Of a DNA stretch of 64,000 bases, positions 39,239 through 49,489 are shown in pieces. Below the pieces are notes generated by a model. That model ran no database searches. It was not told the DNA's origin and saw nothing but the letters and a program-made list of their open reading frames with translations. Made by a program: the position numbers and the translations under genes. Numbering within the stretch: position 1 is the stretch's first letter; the number at the start of each line of letters is the position of its first letter. The DNA is from Cellulomonas persica (GTDB lineage Bacteria; Actinomycetota; Actinomycetes; Actinomycetales; Cellulomonadaceae), in contig NZ_BJUA01000007.1 in the NCBI RefSeq assembly GCF_007989825.1, positions 124,001 through 188,000 of the forward strand. The letters run 5' to 3'.

Positions 39239-40203
39239 CAGCCCTCCCCCCTCGCGCTGGCCAGGTCGACCTTGAACAGCTTGATCGCGACGAAGCAGAT
39301 CCCGATGACGCACAGGAACAGCAGCACGGAGATGGCCGAGCCGAGTCCGATCTCGAGGCGTCCGATCGACGTCCGGTACGCGAGCAGCGAGAGCACGTCG
39401 GTGCCGTTCGCGCCGTTCGTCATGATGAACACGTTGTCGAAGATGCGGAACGCGTCCAGGGCCCGGAACAGGACGGCGACCATGATCGCGGCCTTCATGT
39501 TCGGCAGGACGACCCGTTGCAGGCGTTGCCACGCCGTCGCGCCGTCGACCTGCGCGGCCTCCTCGAGCTCGCCCGGCACCTGCGAGAGCCCGGCGAGCAG
39601 GAGCAGCGAGATGAACGGGGTCGTCTTCCAGATCTCCGAGGCCATGATGACGAACAGGCTCGTGCCCTGGTGCGCGAACCAGTTGAGGTCGGGGTCGATC
39701 CCCGGCACCCAGTCGAACCAGTGGTTGACGAAGCCGGAGTTGATGTCGAACGCGTAGAACCACGCGAACGCGGAGACGACCGTGATGATCCCGTAGGGGA
39801 CCAGGATCGCCGTGCGCAGGACCCCGCGCAGCTGCCTGATCGCGCGGTGCATGACGAGCGCCAGGAAGAACCCGAGCACGAGCTCGACGAGCACGGTGAT
39901 GATCGTGATGACGGCCGTGACGAGGAACGCCTGCCAGAACACCGGGTCGGACAGCACGACGACGTAGTTCTGGCCGGCGTTGAACTCCTTGTCGGAGGGT
40001 GCGGTGAGCCGGTAGGAGAACAACGAGTCGTAGAACGCCTGCAGGATCGGGTAGATCGTCACCGCGAGCATCACGACGAACGCGGGACCGGCGAGCCACC
40101 AGCCCAGGCGGGCCTCGTCGCGCGCACGGTCGCTGCGACGTGCCGCGCGCGGCTCGCCGTTCTCGCTCGTCGTGGCGCCCGGGGCGACAGCGGAGGACGT
40201 CAC
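39238..40203 (-). CDS. sugA: SugA-like carbohydrate ABC permease
   Basis: A 321-residue MalF-type permease with a 45-residue charged N-terminal tail, six helices and the EAA loop GELEEAAQVDGATAWQRLQRVVLPN. GTG 40203 overlaps the binding-protein stop (GTGA). A longer frame continues upstream through the binding-protein gene antisense to nothing real and is rejected. It pairs with SugB. Confidence 0.9.
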   Translation of the reverse strand: MTSSAVAPGATTSENGEPRAARRSDRARDEARLGWWLAGPAFVVMLAVTIYPILQAFYDSLFSYRLTAPSDKEFNAGQNYVVVLSDPVFWQAFLVTAVITIITVLVELVLGFFLALVMHRAIRQLRGVLRTAILVPYGIITVVSAFAWFYAFDINSGFVNHWFDWVPGIDPDLNWFAHQGTSLFVIMASEIWKTTPFISLLLLAGLSQVPGELEEAAQVDGATAWQRLQRVVLPNMKAAIMVAVLFRALDAFRIFDNVFIMTNGANGTDVLSLLAYRTSIGRLEIGLGSAISVLLFLCVIGICFVAIKLFKVDLASARGEG

Positions 40204-41492
40204 AGCAGGGCCTCCCCTCGCAGGACCGCGGTGATGAAGTCGGTGGACGTGGTCGGCGTGGTCTCGGGGTCGACCGAGGCCGGCGGGTGCCACGTCTCCT
40301 GCAAGCCCGTGGAGACCTCGTTGTAGTACGGGGTCTGCGGGCGCGGCGCGGCGTTCTCGAGCGACTCCCGGATGACGTCCGCCATCGGGAACGCCTCCTG
40401 CACGGCCTCGTCGTCGTAGGCCTTGGTCGACGCCGGCGGGTTCCCGTTCGTCGCGAAGTAGTACGCCTGGTTCTCGGGGCTGACGATGCACTGTGCCGCC
40501 GCGAGCGCGAAGTCGACGTGCGCGCTGAACGCACCGATCCCCAGGTTGATGCCGCCGTACGGCGGTCGGGCCTCGGTGCCCTCGTCGACCCGCGGGTAGA
40601 TCGCCCAGCCGATGTCGTCGACGAGGTCGGCGTCGAGCGTGCCGTCCTCGACCGCCGCGTTCGTCGCGGACCACACGAACGGCCAGTTGACCATGAACGA
40701 GCCGTTGTCCCGCTGGAACACCGTCATCGTCGCGTTCTCGTCGGCCGTCGGCAGGCCGGCGCCGCCGAGGCCCTCGCGCCCGATGGTCCCGATGATCTCG
40801 GCGGCCGCACGGCCGGCGTCGGACTCGAGCCCGAGCTCGACCTCGTCGGCGGGCGCCTCGGGGTTCTCGATGATGTGCCCGCCGGCCGACTCGACCAGCG
40901 CGTTGATCCACACCGTGAGCGACTCGGCCTTGGCGCCCTGGACCCCGAGGACCTTGCCCTGCTCGGCGGCCGCGTCCATGATCTGCTGCCACGTCACGGG
41001 CTCCTTCGACGGGTCCAGGCCCGCCTTCTCCGCGACCGACTTGCGGTACCAGAGCAGCTGGGTGTTGGCCCAGAACGGGATCGCGACGAGCTCGTCCCGC
41101 CACGTCGCGCCGTCGATCGCGCCCTGCACGACGTCCGCGGTGACCGCCTCGGCCACGTCGTCGGGGATCGGCGCGAGGAAGCCCGGCTCGGCGAGCTCGG
41201 GGATGAACGGCGGGTCCAGGCTCATGATGTCGATCGACGAGTCCTTCGCGGCCAGTCGGCGCGCGAGCTGCTCGCGCTGCGAGGCGGCGTCGCGCGGGAG
41301 GACCTCGGTCGTGATCCGGTACTCGCCCTCGGCGGCCTCGGTGCACCGGGAGGCGATCTCGACCTGACCGCCGTTGTCCGGGTTGATGTACCACGTGAGC
41401 GTCGGCGGGCCCGACTCGCTCGCGCACGCGGCGAGCGTCAGGGCGAGCGCCAGGGCGGCGGTCGCCGCCATGCCGCGGTTGCGTCGTCGCAC
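40200..41492 (-). CDS. lpqY: LpqY-like sugar-binding lipoprotein (trehalose type)
   Basis: The 430-residue lipoprotein has a lipobox LAAC (Cys23) and the family 1 solute-binding fold. REQLARRLAAKDSSIDIMSLD, FWANTQLLWYRKS and the overall length resemble M. tuberculosis LpqY, which with SugABC recycles trehalose released during mycolate export. The gene order lpqY-sugA-sugB-sugC is also the same. This host probably lacks mycolates, so scavenging of external trehalose or maltose-type sugars is more likely; that is inference. GTG 41492 follows GGGAG. Confidence 0.82.
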   Translation of the reverse strand: MRRRNRGMAATAALALALTLAACASESGPPTLTWYINPDNGGQVEIASRCTEAAEGEYRITTEVLPRDAASQREQLARRLAAKDSSIDIMSLDPPFIPELAEPGFLAPIPDDVAEAVTADVVQGAIDGATWRDELVAIPFWANTQLLWYRKSVAEKAGLDPSKEPVTWQQIMDAAAEQGKVLGVQGAKAESLTVWINALVESAGGHIIENPEAPADEVELGLESDAGRAAAEIIGTIGREGLGGAGLPTADENATMTVFQRDNGSFMVNWPFVWSATNAAVEDGTLDADLVDDIGWAIYPRVDEGTEARPPYGGINLGIGAFSAHVDFALAAAQCIVSPENQAYYFATNGNPPASTKAYDDEAVQEAFPMADVIRESLENAAPRPQTPYYNEVSTGLQETWHPPASVDPETTPTTSTDFITAVLRGEALL

Positions 41493-41677
41493 GCTGTCTC
41501 CCGTCCTCGTCGCTCCGTTGCGTCCTGGGACCTGGGTACACCCGCGCGAACGGTGCCGCACGCCGGGAAGGCTCGCGACGTGCGATCGCGCGGCACGCCG
41601 CGTGGCAGCCGTCACCCCGTGTGCCCGGTTCGCGAACGCCGCGCGACGAGACGAGACGGACCTGCGACGATGGCGCC

Positions 41678-42313
41678 GTGACGACACCACTGACCCCGGC
41701 CGCCGCCTGGGCCGCGCTCAAGGCCGGCAACGAACGATTCGTGAACGACGCGATGCTGCACCCGTCCCAGGGCGTCGACCGGCGCTCCGAGGTGGAGAGC
41801 GGGCAGAGCCCGTTCGCGGTCCTGTTCGGCTGCTCGGACTCGCGCGTCGCGGCCGAGATCATCTTCGACCGCGGCCTCGGTGACCTGTTCGTCGTCCGGA
41901 CCGCCGGGCACGTGATCGACACGACCGTCGTCGGCTCGATCGAGTACGGCGTCGAGCTGCTCGGCACGCCGCTCGTCGTCGTGCTCGGCCACGACTCGTG
42001 CGGTGCCGTGGCCGCGGCGACGGCCGCGCTCACGCAGGGCGCTCAGGCCCCTGGCATGGTCAGCGCCGTCGTCGACCGCGTGATCCCGAGCATCGTCGGT
42101 CTGACGCGGCTCGGCGAGCCGATCGAGTCGCTCGCCGCGGCGACGCTCGGGCACGAGCACGTCAAGCACACCGTCCGCATGCTGCAGACCTACTCCGTGA
42201 TCCTCGCGGAGGCCGTCGCGCAGGGGCGGTGCGCGATCGTCGGGCTCGAGTACACGCTGACCGACGGGCGCGTGCGCATCGCCGAGGTCGTCGGCGACAT
42301 CGGCGAGGCCTGA
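41678..42313 (+). CDS. Beta-class carbonic anhydrase
   Basis: A 211-residue zinc enzyme interconverting CO2 and bicarbonate. Zinc ligands and the catalytic dyad are seen in [11 protein letters not shown], and in [14 protein letters not shown] 41678 gives the normal family start [17 protein letters not shown]. It is divergent from lpqY and convergent with DUF2087. Fumarase follows on the same strand. Confidence 0.94.
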   Translation: MTTPLTPAAAWAALKAGNERFVNDAMLHPSQGVDRRSEVESGQSPFAVLFGCSDSRVAAEIIFDRGLGDLFVVRTAGHVIDTTVVGSIEYGVELLGTPLVVVLGHDSCGAVAAATAALTQGAQAPGMVSAVVDRVIPSIVGLTRLGEPIESLAAATLGHEHVKHTVRMLQTYSVILAEAVAQGRCAIVGLEYTLTDGRVRIAEVVGDIGEA

Positions 42314-42361
42314 CCCGCCGCCCCGTCCCCGGGCCGGGGCCCCGGTTCACGGACGGCGCTG

Positions 42362-42715
42362 CTACGGGTACCAGGGCTCGTCGGGCCGGGGCCGGGCCGA
42401 GGACTCGTCGTCGTGCGGCGTCGTGCGCTCCCGCCAGTACACGGACCCGTCACCCCGGCGGCCGAGCAGACCCGCCTCGACGAGGTCGCGGCGCAGGCGG
42501 ACCGGGTCGTCGACCAGGTCGGCGAGCCGCTGGGTCACCTCGCGCTCGTCGGCCCACTCGCCCGACGCCAGGACGCGCGAGGCGAGGTGCTCGACGACGA
42601 GGTCCCGGTCGCTGCGGCGCCGCGGCGAGCGCACGAGGCGCCCCCGCTCGAAGAACCGCTCGGCGGGGCACGCGTCCGCGGGCCGCGGCTCCGGGAGAGG
42701 CGTCTCGTCGGTCAC
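42362..42715 (-). CDS. DUF2087 domain protein
   Basis: The 117-residue protein matches DUF2087 over about residues 20-95, with [20 protein letters not shown] and then [22 protein letters not shown], a small winged-helix-like unit often attached to ArsR-type regulators. Here it stands alone with an acidic tail. A regulatory role is possible. It lies between the carbonic anhydrase and fumC genes in the opposite direction. Confidence 0.75.
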   Translation of the reverse strand: MTDETPLPEPRPADACPAERFFERGRLVRSPRRRSDRDLVVEHLASRVLASGEWADEREVTQRLADLVDDPVRLRRDLVEAGLLGRRGDGSVYWRERTTPHDDESSARPRPDEPWYP

Positions 42716-42750
42716 GCCGACCAGTGTGGCCGGTGCGGCAGGATGGGTGC

Positions 42751-44169
42751 ATGACTTCTGCGCCTGGCGACGACGCCGTCGACTACCGGATCGAGCACGA
42801 CACCATGGGTGAGGTCCGCGTCCCCGCGGCCGCCCTGTACCGCGCGCAGACGCAACGCGCGGTCGAGAACTTCCCGATCTCGGGCACCGGCCTCGAGCGC
42901 GGGCACATCGAGGCCCTCGCCCGCATCAAGAAGGCCGCGGCGCGTGCCAACGCCGAGCTGGGGGTGCTGCCCGCGGACGTCGCCGAGGCGATCGTCGGCG
43001 CGGCCGACGAGGTCGCGAGCGGTGCGCACGACGCGCACTTCCCCGTCGACGTGTTCCAGACGGGCTCGGGTACGAGCTCGAACATGAACACCAACGAGGT
43101 CGTCGCGACCCTCGCGACGCGCGCGCTCGGCCGGGACGTGCACCCGAACGACCACGTCAACGCCTCGCAGTCGTCCAACGACGTGTTCCCGACGAGCGTG
43201 CACGTGGCCGCGACCGCGGGCGTCGTCCGCGACCTCGTGCCGGCCCTCGAGCACCTCGCCGCCGCGCTGCAGGACAAGGCCGACGCGTGGGCGACCGTCG
43301 TCAAGTCCGGGCGCACGCACCTCATGGACGCCACCCCCGTGACGCTCGGGCAGGAGTTCGGCGGGTACGCCGCCGCGGTCCGCTACGGCGTCGAGCGCCT
43401 GCAGGCCGCGCTGCCGCGTGCCGCGGAGGTACCGCTCGGCGGGACGGCCGTCGGCACGGGCATCAACACGCCCGCGGGCTTCCCGCAGCGCGTGATCGAG
43501 CTCCTGCGCGAGGACACCGGCCTGCCGCTGTCCGAGGCGCGCGACCACTTCGAGGCGCAGTCGTCGCGCGACGGGCTCGTCGAGCTGTCCGGCGCGCTGC
43601 GCACCATCGCCGTGAGCCTGACGAAGATCTGCAACGACCTGCGCTGGATGGGCTCGGGACCGAACACCGGGCTCGGCGAGATCGCGATCCCCGACCTCCA
43701 GCCCGGCTCGTCGATCATGCCCGGCAAGGTCAACCCCGTGATCCCCGAGGCGGTCCTCATGGTCGCCGCGCGCGTCGTCGGCAACGACGCGACCGTGGCC
43801 TGGGCCGGCGCCTCGGGCTCGTTCGAGCTGAACGTGCAGATCCCCGTGATCGCCTCAGCCGTGCTCGAGTCCATCCGCCTGCTCGCCAACGCGAGCCGCG
43901 TGCTCGCCGACAAGACCGTCGTGGGCCTCGTCGCGAACGAGGAGCGCGCGCGTGCCTTCGCCGAGTCGTCGCCGTCGATCGTCACGCCGCTCAACCGCGT
44001 CATCGGGTACGAGGCGGCGGCGAAGATCGCCAAGCACGCGGTCAAGCACGGCCAGACCATCCGCCAGGCGGTGATCGACCTGGGCTACGTCGAGCGCGGT
44101 GAGGTCACCGAGGCGCAGCTCGACTCGGCGCTCGACGTGCTGAGCATGACGCGCCCACCGCAGGCCTGA
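42751..44169 (+). CDS. fumC: Class II fumarate hydratase
   Basis: FumC converts fumarate and malate in the TCA cycle. The 472-residue protein shows [53 protein letters not shown] and the family signature [14 protein letters not shown] 42751 is preceded by AGGATGG. The gene ends at a strong hairpin. Confidence 0.96.
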   Translation: MTSAPGDDAVDYRIEHDTMGEVRVPAAALYRAQTQRAVENFPISGTGLERGHIEALARIKKAAARANAELGVLPADVAEAIVGAADEVASGAHDAHFPVDVFQTGSGTSSNMNTNEVVATLATRALGRDVHPNDHVNASQSSNDVFPTSVHVAATAGVVRDLVPALEHLAAALQDKADAWATVVKSGRTHLMDATPVTLGQEFGGYAAAVRYGVERLQAALPRAAEVPLGGTAVGTGINTPAGFPQRVIELLREDTGLPLSEARDHFEAQSSRDGLVELSGALRTIAVSLTKICNDLRWMGSGPNTGLGEIAIPDLQPGSSIMPGKVNPVIPEAVLMVAARVVGNDATVAWAGASGSFELNVQIPVIASAVLESIRLLANASRVLADKTVVGLVANEERARAFAESSPSIVTPLNRVIGYEAAAKIAKHAVKHGQTIRQAVIDLGYVERGEVTEAQLDSALDVLSMTRPPQA

Positions 44170-44189
44170 CGGCACCGCGCACGACGCCA

Positions 44190-44227
44190 CGGAGCCCGTC
44201 GTCCCCTCCGCGGGGCGACGGGCTCCG
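44190..44227. terminator. fumC terminator hairpin
   Basis: CGGAGCCCGTCG (44190-44201) pairs with CGACGGGCTCCG (44216-44227), and the enclosed CCCC/GGGG extends the stem after a bulged T. It lies 20 bp past the fumC stop between convergent genes. Confidence 0.8.
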
Positions 44228-44236
44228 TCCTCCGGC

Positions 44237-44288
44237 CGGGCTCGTCCGGACGGGCTCGTCCGGACGGGCTCGTCCGGACGGGCTCGTG
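44237..44288. repeat. 14-bp tandem repeat (about 3.7 copies)
   Basis: CGGGCTCGTCCGGA is repeated head-to-tail at 44237, 44251 and 44265, with a partial fourth copy from 44279. It lies in the convergent gap directly after the fumC hairpin and ends 12 bp from the exporter stop. Confidence 0.9.
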
Positions 44289-44300
44289 CTGCCGGGGCCG

Positions 44301-45971
44301 TCAGCCCGACACCGTCTCCGGGCGAGGCGCGTCGACGGGCACGTCGTGCGCGTGCGGGCGGATCGCCTGCATCGCGAGCGCGGCGACCAGACCGACGACG
44401 AGGACCGCGACGGTCAGCAGCAGCGTCTGGCTGACCGCGGTCGCGAAGCCTGAGTGCACCGCGTCGAGCGCGGCCGCGCGCAGCTGCTCGGCGACCTGCG
44501 CGGAGACGCCGTCGGGCACCGGGAAGTCCGCTCCCCCGCCACCGGAGAACTGCGACGCGTCGACGCGCGACAGCCCGTCGACGAACGGCTGCCTCGCACC
44601 CGCGGGCAGCGACCGTGCGGCGTCCTCGGCCGCCGCGGGGATCGTCGCCGACAGCCGCGACGTCAGCATGGCGACGACGGCCGCCGAGCCGACCACGCCT
44701 CCGATCTGGCGCGTGGTGTTGAACGCCCCCGCTCCGGCGCCGGCCGTGCGCTGGTCGAGGCCCGCGGTCGCAGCCGCGGCCAGCGGCGAGAACAGGAACC
44801 CGGTGCCCACGCCGAACAGCGTCATCGGCCACACGAGGTGCCACACCCACACGTCCGGCCCGATCGCCGCGGCGAGCCACGACACGACCACGACGAGGAT
44901 CGCGAACCCGGTCGCGACGACCCACTTCGCGGGCACACGGTCGGACAGGCGTCCCGCCATCGGCGCGACCACGCCCGAGATCAGCGAGCCGCCCGCGCCC
45001 ACGAGCGCGGCGTGCAGCGGCGAGAGCCCGAGCACGAGCTGCAGGAAGATCGTGAACGGGAAGAAGATCCCCGTCATCGCGAAGGTGACCGCGAAGCCGG
45101 AGACGTTCGCGAGCGAGAAGTTGCGCACGTGGAACAGCCGCAGCGGCAGCAGCGCGTCGTCGGCGAGCCGGTGCTGCCACCACACGAACACCGCGAGCAC
45201 GAGCGCACCCGCGGCGATGACCATCCAGACCGTGACCGGCCCGGCGATCGACCCCCACTCGTACGTGTCGCCCTCCTGCAGCCCGAAGACCAGCAGGAAC
45301 ATGCCGACGACCGACAGGACGACTCCGAGCATGTCGAACGTGCGCGCGTGCGTCGCGAGCGCGGGCAGGTTGCGGAAGGAGAACCACAGCGCGACGAGCC
45401 CGACCGGCACGTTGATGAAGAAGATGTACTCCCAGCCCACGGTCTCGACCAGCAGACCGCCCAGCACCGGTCCGGTGATCGTCGCGACGCCCGCGACGGC
45501 GCCCCAGACACCCATCGCGGCACCGCGGCGCGCGGGCGGGAAGACGCGCGTGATCATCGACATCGTCTGCGGTGTCATCAGCGCGGCGCCGATCCCCTGC
45601 ACGGCGCGTGCGGCGATGAGCAGCCCGATCGAGTCCGCGAGCCCGCACGCGACCGAGGTCACGGTGAACACGACCAGGCCGCCGATGAACACCGGGCGCG
45701 GGCCGAACCGGTCCCCGAGCCGCCCGGTCACGAGCAGCAGGACCGCGAACGACAGCAGGTACGCGCTGTTGACCCACCCGACCGCGGTGATGCTCGCGTC
45801 CAGCTCACGCACGAGCGTCGGGACGGCGATGTTCACGATCGTCGTGTCGAGCATGATCATGAAGAAGCCGAGGCACAGCGGCGGCAGGACGCTCCACGGG
45901 CTGCGCCCGTGCAGGTCGGCGAGCGCCGGCGGGCCGGGCGTGGCGGCGTGCGGCTGGGACTGCTGGGACAT
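44301..45971 (-). CDS. MFS multidrug exporter, DHA2 family
   Basis: This 556-residue, 14-helix EmrB/QacA-type exporter has motif D1 in MLDTTIVNIAVPTLV, motif A in GRLGDRFGPRPVF, and motif C in VAGVATITGPVLGGLLVETVGWEYIFFIN. The long periplasmic loop near residues 455-500 is Ala/Gly/Asp-rich. ATG 45971 follows GAGAGG; the 24-residue longer frame is dropped. It is divergent from the FtsX/MacB-type operon, with a CebR-like palindrome in between. It is the second DHA2 exporter in the window, only moderately similar to that at 20438-22114. Confidence 0.9.
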   Translation of the reverse strand: MSQQSQPHAATPGPPALADLHGRSPWSVLPPLCLGFFMIMLDTTIVNIAVPTLVRELDASITAVGWVNSAYLLSFAVLLLVTGRLGDRFGPRPVFIGGLVVFTVTSVACGLADSIGLLIAARAVQGIGAALMTPQTMSMITRVFPPARRGAAMGVWGAVAGVATITGPVLGGLLVETVGWEYIFFINVPVGLVALWFSFRNLPALATHARTFDMLGVVLSVVGMFLLVFGLQEGDTYEWGSIAGPVTVWMVIAAGALVLAVFVWWQHRLADDALLPLRLFHVRNFSLANVSGFAVTFAMTGIFFPFTIFLQLVLGLSPLHAALVGAGGSLISGVVAPMAGRLSDRVPAKWVVATGFAILVVVVSWLAAAIGPDVWVWHLVWPMTLFGVGTGFLFSPLAAAATAGLDQRTAGAGAGAFNTTRQIGGVVGSAAVVAMLTSRLSATIPAAAEDAARSLPAGARQPFVDGLSRVDASQFSGGGGADFPVPDGVSAQVAEQLRAAALDAVHSGFATAVSQTLLLTVAVLVVGLVAALAMQAIRPHAHDVPVDAPRPETVSG

Positions 45972-46121
45972 CTGGGGGCCTCTCGGCGAAGGGCGACAGC
46001 CTGACCGCGTCGCCGTCCCGAGCGTATGCCGGGGTCCCGACACGGCACCGGTCGAGCGGGGCGGAGCCGACCGGACCGTCCGCGATCCGGACAGATGACC
46101 AGGACGAAGCGCCCTCAGCCG

Positions 46122-46135
46122 TGGGAACGCTCCCG
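46122..46135. promoter_or_regulatory. CebR/CelR-like operator before the FtsX-type ABC operon
   Basis: TGGGAACGCTCCCG matches 12 of 14 bases of the CebR/CelR operator. It is 66 bp before the permease start, upstream of a possible TATGGT -10 box (46155-46160), and 150 bp before the divergent MFS gene. Confidence 0.6.
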
Positions 46136-46201
46136 CGAGGCGGCCCGCCTGGGTTATGGTCGCCGGACTTGCCGAGGACGACGAGGTCAGGGGGCCGTTG
46201 C

Positions 46202-49200
46202 GTGACGTGGATGCCGCGCCTGCTCGCGCACCGCACGCGCGCCCATAGCACGCTGCTGCTCGCGGTCGTCGCGGTGACGGTCGTCGCCGCGACCCTGCTC
46301 GGGACCTTCGCGCTCCTGCTGTCCGTCGGCGGGGACCGCGCGCCCCAGGTCGCCCTCGACCGCGCGGGGGCGCAGGCGACGACGATCGACGTGCGCAGCA
46401 CGGTCGGCAACAACGACCACGAGAAGGTCGCCGCCGCGATGGAGGCGGGGCTCGCCGAGCTGCTGGGTCCCGTGGACGCCGAGGTCCGCACGTGGACCTC
46501 CTCCCCGTGGCTCCTCGTGGACCGGGGCCCCGGTCTGCCCAAGCCGCTGGTCTACCTCGCGGACTACCCGATCGTCCCGGAGCTCACGGCCCTGGAGTCC
46601 GGCCAGTGGCCGACGACGGCGTGGGACGGCGAGGGCGTGCCCGTGGCGGTCCCGGTCGCCGCCGCCGAGGAGTACGGCTGGGAGCTCGGGGACGTGCTGC
46701 GCACCGAGGGCACCGACGTCGCCAGTGAGATCCCGGTGCGCGTCGTGGCCACCTACCGCGCCGAGCCGCCCCGCGGGCAGTGGTCCCGTGACCTGCTCGA
46801 GGGTCGCGTCCACCTCTCCGACTACCCAGTGCCCGGCTCGTTCGGGGGCAGCGTCGCCGAGGCCTGGGGTCCCCTCGTGGTCGCCCCGGGCACGGGTGCC
46901 GTCATCCCGGGCACCCTGCGGCTCGAGGCGTGGCCCGACCTCGACTCGGCGACGCCCGCCGAGCTCGACGGGCTCCGCGAGCGGCTCAGCACCGCGCAGA
47001 CCGACCTGTACGCGGCCGTCCCCGCGGCGACCACCGACGTGCTGACGTCCCTCGACCGCACGCTCGACTCGATCGCAGCGAGCCTCGCCGTGACGCGCGT
47101 CGGCGTCGTCGTCGTCGGGCTCATGCTGCTCGTCGTCGCCGTCACCGTGCTGCTGCTCGCCGCACGGCTGCTCGCCGAGCGCCGCGCAGCCGAGCAGACC
47201 CTGCTGACCTCGCGCGGCGCGTCGCACCCCCAGCTCGTCGGCCTCGCGGCGCTCGAGGCACTGGGGGTCGCGGCTCTCGCCACGCTCGCCGCGCCGTGGC
47301 TCGCCGGCCTCGTCTACCGCGGGGTCACGCGCGTCCCGGTGCTGCACGACGCGGGACTGGCCGTCGACCCCGGGGCACCTGCGCTGCTGTGGCTGACCTG
47401 CGCGGTCGCGTCCCTGCTGCTCGCGGGCGTGCTGCTCGCGCCGTCGCTGCGTCGTCGTGTCTCGGCCGTGGACTCCGAGCAGCAGGAGGTCCGCCAGGAC
47501 CGCAAGCAGGCGCTCGCCCGCTCGGGCGTCGACCTCGCGGTCGTGGTCGTCGCCGGGGTCGCGCTGTGGCAGCTCCTCCGGCACGGCTCGCCCGTGCTCG
47601 ACGGCTCGGGCGGGTTCGACCCGCTGCTGGTGGCCGCGCCCGCGCTCGTGCTCCTCGCGGGCGGCGTCCTGGCGGGACGTGTGCTGCCGCTCGTCGCGGG
47701 CGTGGGCGAGGTCGTGGCCCGGCGCAGCCGTGCGCTCGTCGCACCCCTGACGGCCTGGGAGATCAGTCGCCGGCCGCGTCGCGCGGCGGGCGCCGTGCTG
47801 CTCGTGACCCTGGCGGTCGCGGTCGGTACGTTCGCGCAGGGCTGGCACGACACCTGGCGCACGTCGCAGCGCGAGCAGGCGGAGCTCGAGGTCGGCACCG
47901 ACCTGCGCGTCACCGACCTGGACGGCTCGGTGCTGGACCAGTCCGCGCGCGTCGCGGCCGTCGACGGCCTGTCCGTCGTCTCCCCGGTGGGGATGCGGCA
48001 GGTGCAGGCCGGCGTCGCGACCGGGCCTGCCCCGTCGGTCTCCGGGATCACGACGACGATGCTCGCGGTCGACACCCGGCACGCGGGCGATCTCCTGCGG
48101 GGCCGGCTCGACGGCGGCTGGTCCGCGGCGACGGCGGGCCTGGCGCCCGCGTCCCCCGTCACGGGGGTGCCCGTGCCCGCCGGGACGAGCGAGCTGGGGC
48201 TGACGCTGACCGCACGCGTCACGGCCGACCTCGGCCCCGGCGTGAGCGCGCTGACCAGCGCCTCCCTCGTCGTGCAGGACGCGCGCGGCGCACGCGTGAG
48301 CCTCGACCTGCCTCCGGTGCCGACGCCGCTGGGCGATGCGCCCGACGAGCCGACCGAGCTCACGGTGCCGCTGCCCGAGGGCCTGGGCGCGGTGCAGGTC
48401 ATCGGGGTGAGCCTGCGGCTCACGATCCCCGGGGACCTCTGGGGCATGCTCGACGCCCAGGTCTGGGACCTGCCCTGGGAGGCCGCGCTGGGCGACGTGC
48501 GTGCCCTCGACGCGGACGGCGAGCCGACCCCGCTCGACCTGGGGCGTGGCCAGTGGCGCACCTCCGGCGGGGTCCCGCTGTACGACCCCTGGATCAGGCT
48601 CGGCTCGACGTGGGTCGACGACGACGGCCTGCACGTCACCGGCACGCCGAACCTGGGCATCGTCGCGGACAACCAGGCCGCGCTGTTCACGACGTCGTTC
48701 GACCGGGAGCCGATCGTGCACGCGCTGGTCACGCCCGATCTCCTCGCGCAGCTGAGCGCGACCGAGGACGACGTGCTCGCGATCGACGTCGACGGGACGG
48801 TGGTCCAGCTGCGCATCGACGGGCAGGTGCCGTACCTGCCCGGGCTCCCGCGCGGCGCAGCCCTGCTCGTCGACCGCGACTCCCTCCTGCGCGCGACGCT
48901 CGTCACGGGTTCACGCGCCACGCTCACCGACGAGTGGTGGGCCCTCGTGGACGACGACGACGCGCGCGACGCCGCCGCGGCGGTGCAGGCCGCGGGTGTC
49001 GGGCGGACCACGACGCGCGTCGAGGCGGCGGCGCAGGCGACCGACGGTCCGCTGCACGTCGCGATCCCCGCCGCGCTGTGGATCGTGACGCTGTCCGCGG
49101 TCGCGCTGGCCGTCGCGGGGATCGCGCTCAGCGCGACGGTCGCGGTCCGCACGCGCAGGCTCGAGCTCGCCCGGCTGCAGGCGCTCGGCGCGTCGCAGGG

Positions 49201-49489
49201 GTCGCTCGCACGCTCGATCGTCGGCGAGTACCTGCTGCTGGGCGTCATCGGCACCGCCGCCGGGATCGGCGTCGGTGCCCTGCTCGCGTGGGTCGTCGGG
49301 CCGCTCGTCACGGTGTCGCCGCGCGGGCTCGCGCCCGTGCCGGCCGTCGTCGTGCAGTGGCCGTGGCCCGTGCTGGGCTCGGTCGTCGGGGCGCTCGCGC
49401 TCGGCGCGATGCTCGCGGTCGTCGTGACGACGCGCGCCCTGCTGCGCCGCGCGTCCGGCGCGCTCCTGCGACTGGGGGACGAGGGATGA
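46202..49489 (+). CDS. FtsX-like ABC transporter permease 1
   Basis: A 1095-residue membrane protein of the FtsX/MacB class. One N-terminal helix (about 15-38) precedes a large extracellular domain (about 40-290). A first FtsX helix cluster follows (about 295-560), then a second extracellular domain (about 575-950) and a final three-helix FtsX block (about 960-1085) with RTRRLELARLQALGAS. Eight to ten helices are countable. It has no catalytic activity; it should couple ATP hydrolysis to extracellular movement or lipoprotein/peptide handling. GTG 46202 is chosen; the stop overlaps the next permease (ATGA). Confidence 0.87.
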   Translation: MTWMPRLLAHRTRAHSTLLLAVVAVTVVAATLLGTFALLLSVGGDRAPQVALDRAGAQATTIDVRSTVGNNDHEKVAAAMEAGLAELLGPVDAEVRTWTSSPWLLVDRGPGLPKPLVYLADYPIVPELTALESGQWPTTAWDGEGVPVAVPVAAAEEYGWELGDVLRTEGTDVASEIPVRVVATYRAEPPRGQWSRDLLEGRVHLSDYPVPGSFGGSVAEAWGPLVVAPGTGAVIPGTLRLEAWPDLDSATPAELDGLRERLSTAQTDLYAAVPAATTDVLTSLDRTLDSIAASLAVTRVGVVVVGLMLLVVAVTVLLLAARLLAERRAAEQTLLTSRGASHPQLVGLAALEALGVAALATLAAPWLAGLVYRGVTRVPVLHDAGLAVDPGAPALLWLTCAVASLLLAGVLLAPSLRRRVSAVDSEQQEVRQDRKQALARSGVDLAVVVVAGVALWQLLRHGSPVLDGSGGFDPLLVAAPALVLLAGGVLAGRVLPLVAGVGEVVARRSRALVAPLTAWEISRRPRRAAGAVLLVTLAVAVGTFAQGWHDTWRTSQREQAELEVGTDLRVTDLDGSVLDQSARVAAVDGLSVVSPVGMRQVQAGVATGPAPSVSGITTTMLAVDTRHAGDLLRGRLDGGWSAATAGLAPASPVTGVPVPAGTSELGLTLTARVTADLGPGVSALTSASLVVQDARGARVSLDLPPVPTPLGDAPDEPTELTVPLPEGLGAVQVIGVSLRLTIPGDLWGMLDAQVWDLPWEAALGDVRALDADGEPTPLDLGRGQWRTSGGVPLYDPWIRLGSTWVDDDGLHVTGTPNLGIVADNQAALFTTSFDREPIVHALVTPDLLAQLSATEDDVLAIDVDGTVVQLRIDGQVPYLPGLPRGAALLVDRDSLLRATLVTGSRATLTDEWWALVDDDDARDAAAAVQAAGVGRTTTRVEAAAQATDGPLHVAIPAALWIVTLSAVALAVAGIALSATVAVRTRRLELARLQALGASQGSLARSIVGEYLLLGVIGTAAGIGVGALLAWVVGPLVTVSPRGLAPVPAVVVQWPWPVLGSVVGALALGAMLAVVVTTRALLRRASGALLRLGDEG

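Noticed and set aside
44237-44288. Mobile element footprint or attachment site
   Set aside because: It is a simple 14-bp slippage repeat with no integrase, transposase or tRNA nearby.
46930-49485. Upstream extension of the second FtsX-like permease frame
   Set aside because: The extension is a shifted-frame shadow of permease 1; the ATGA overlap gives the real start at 49486.
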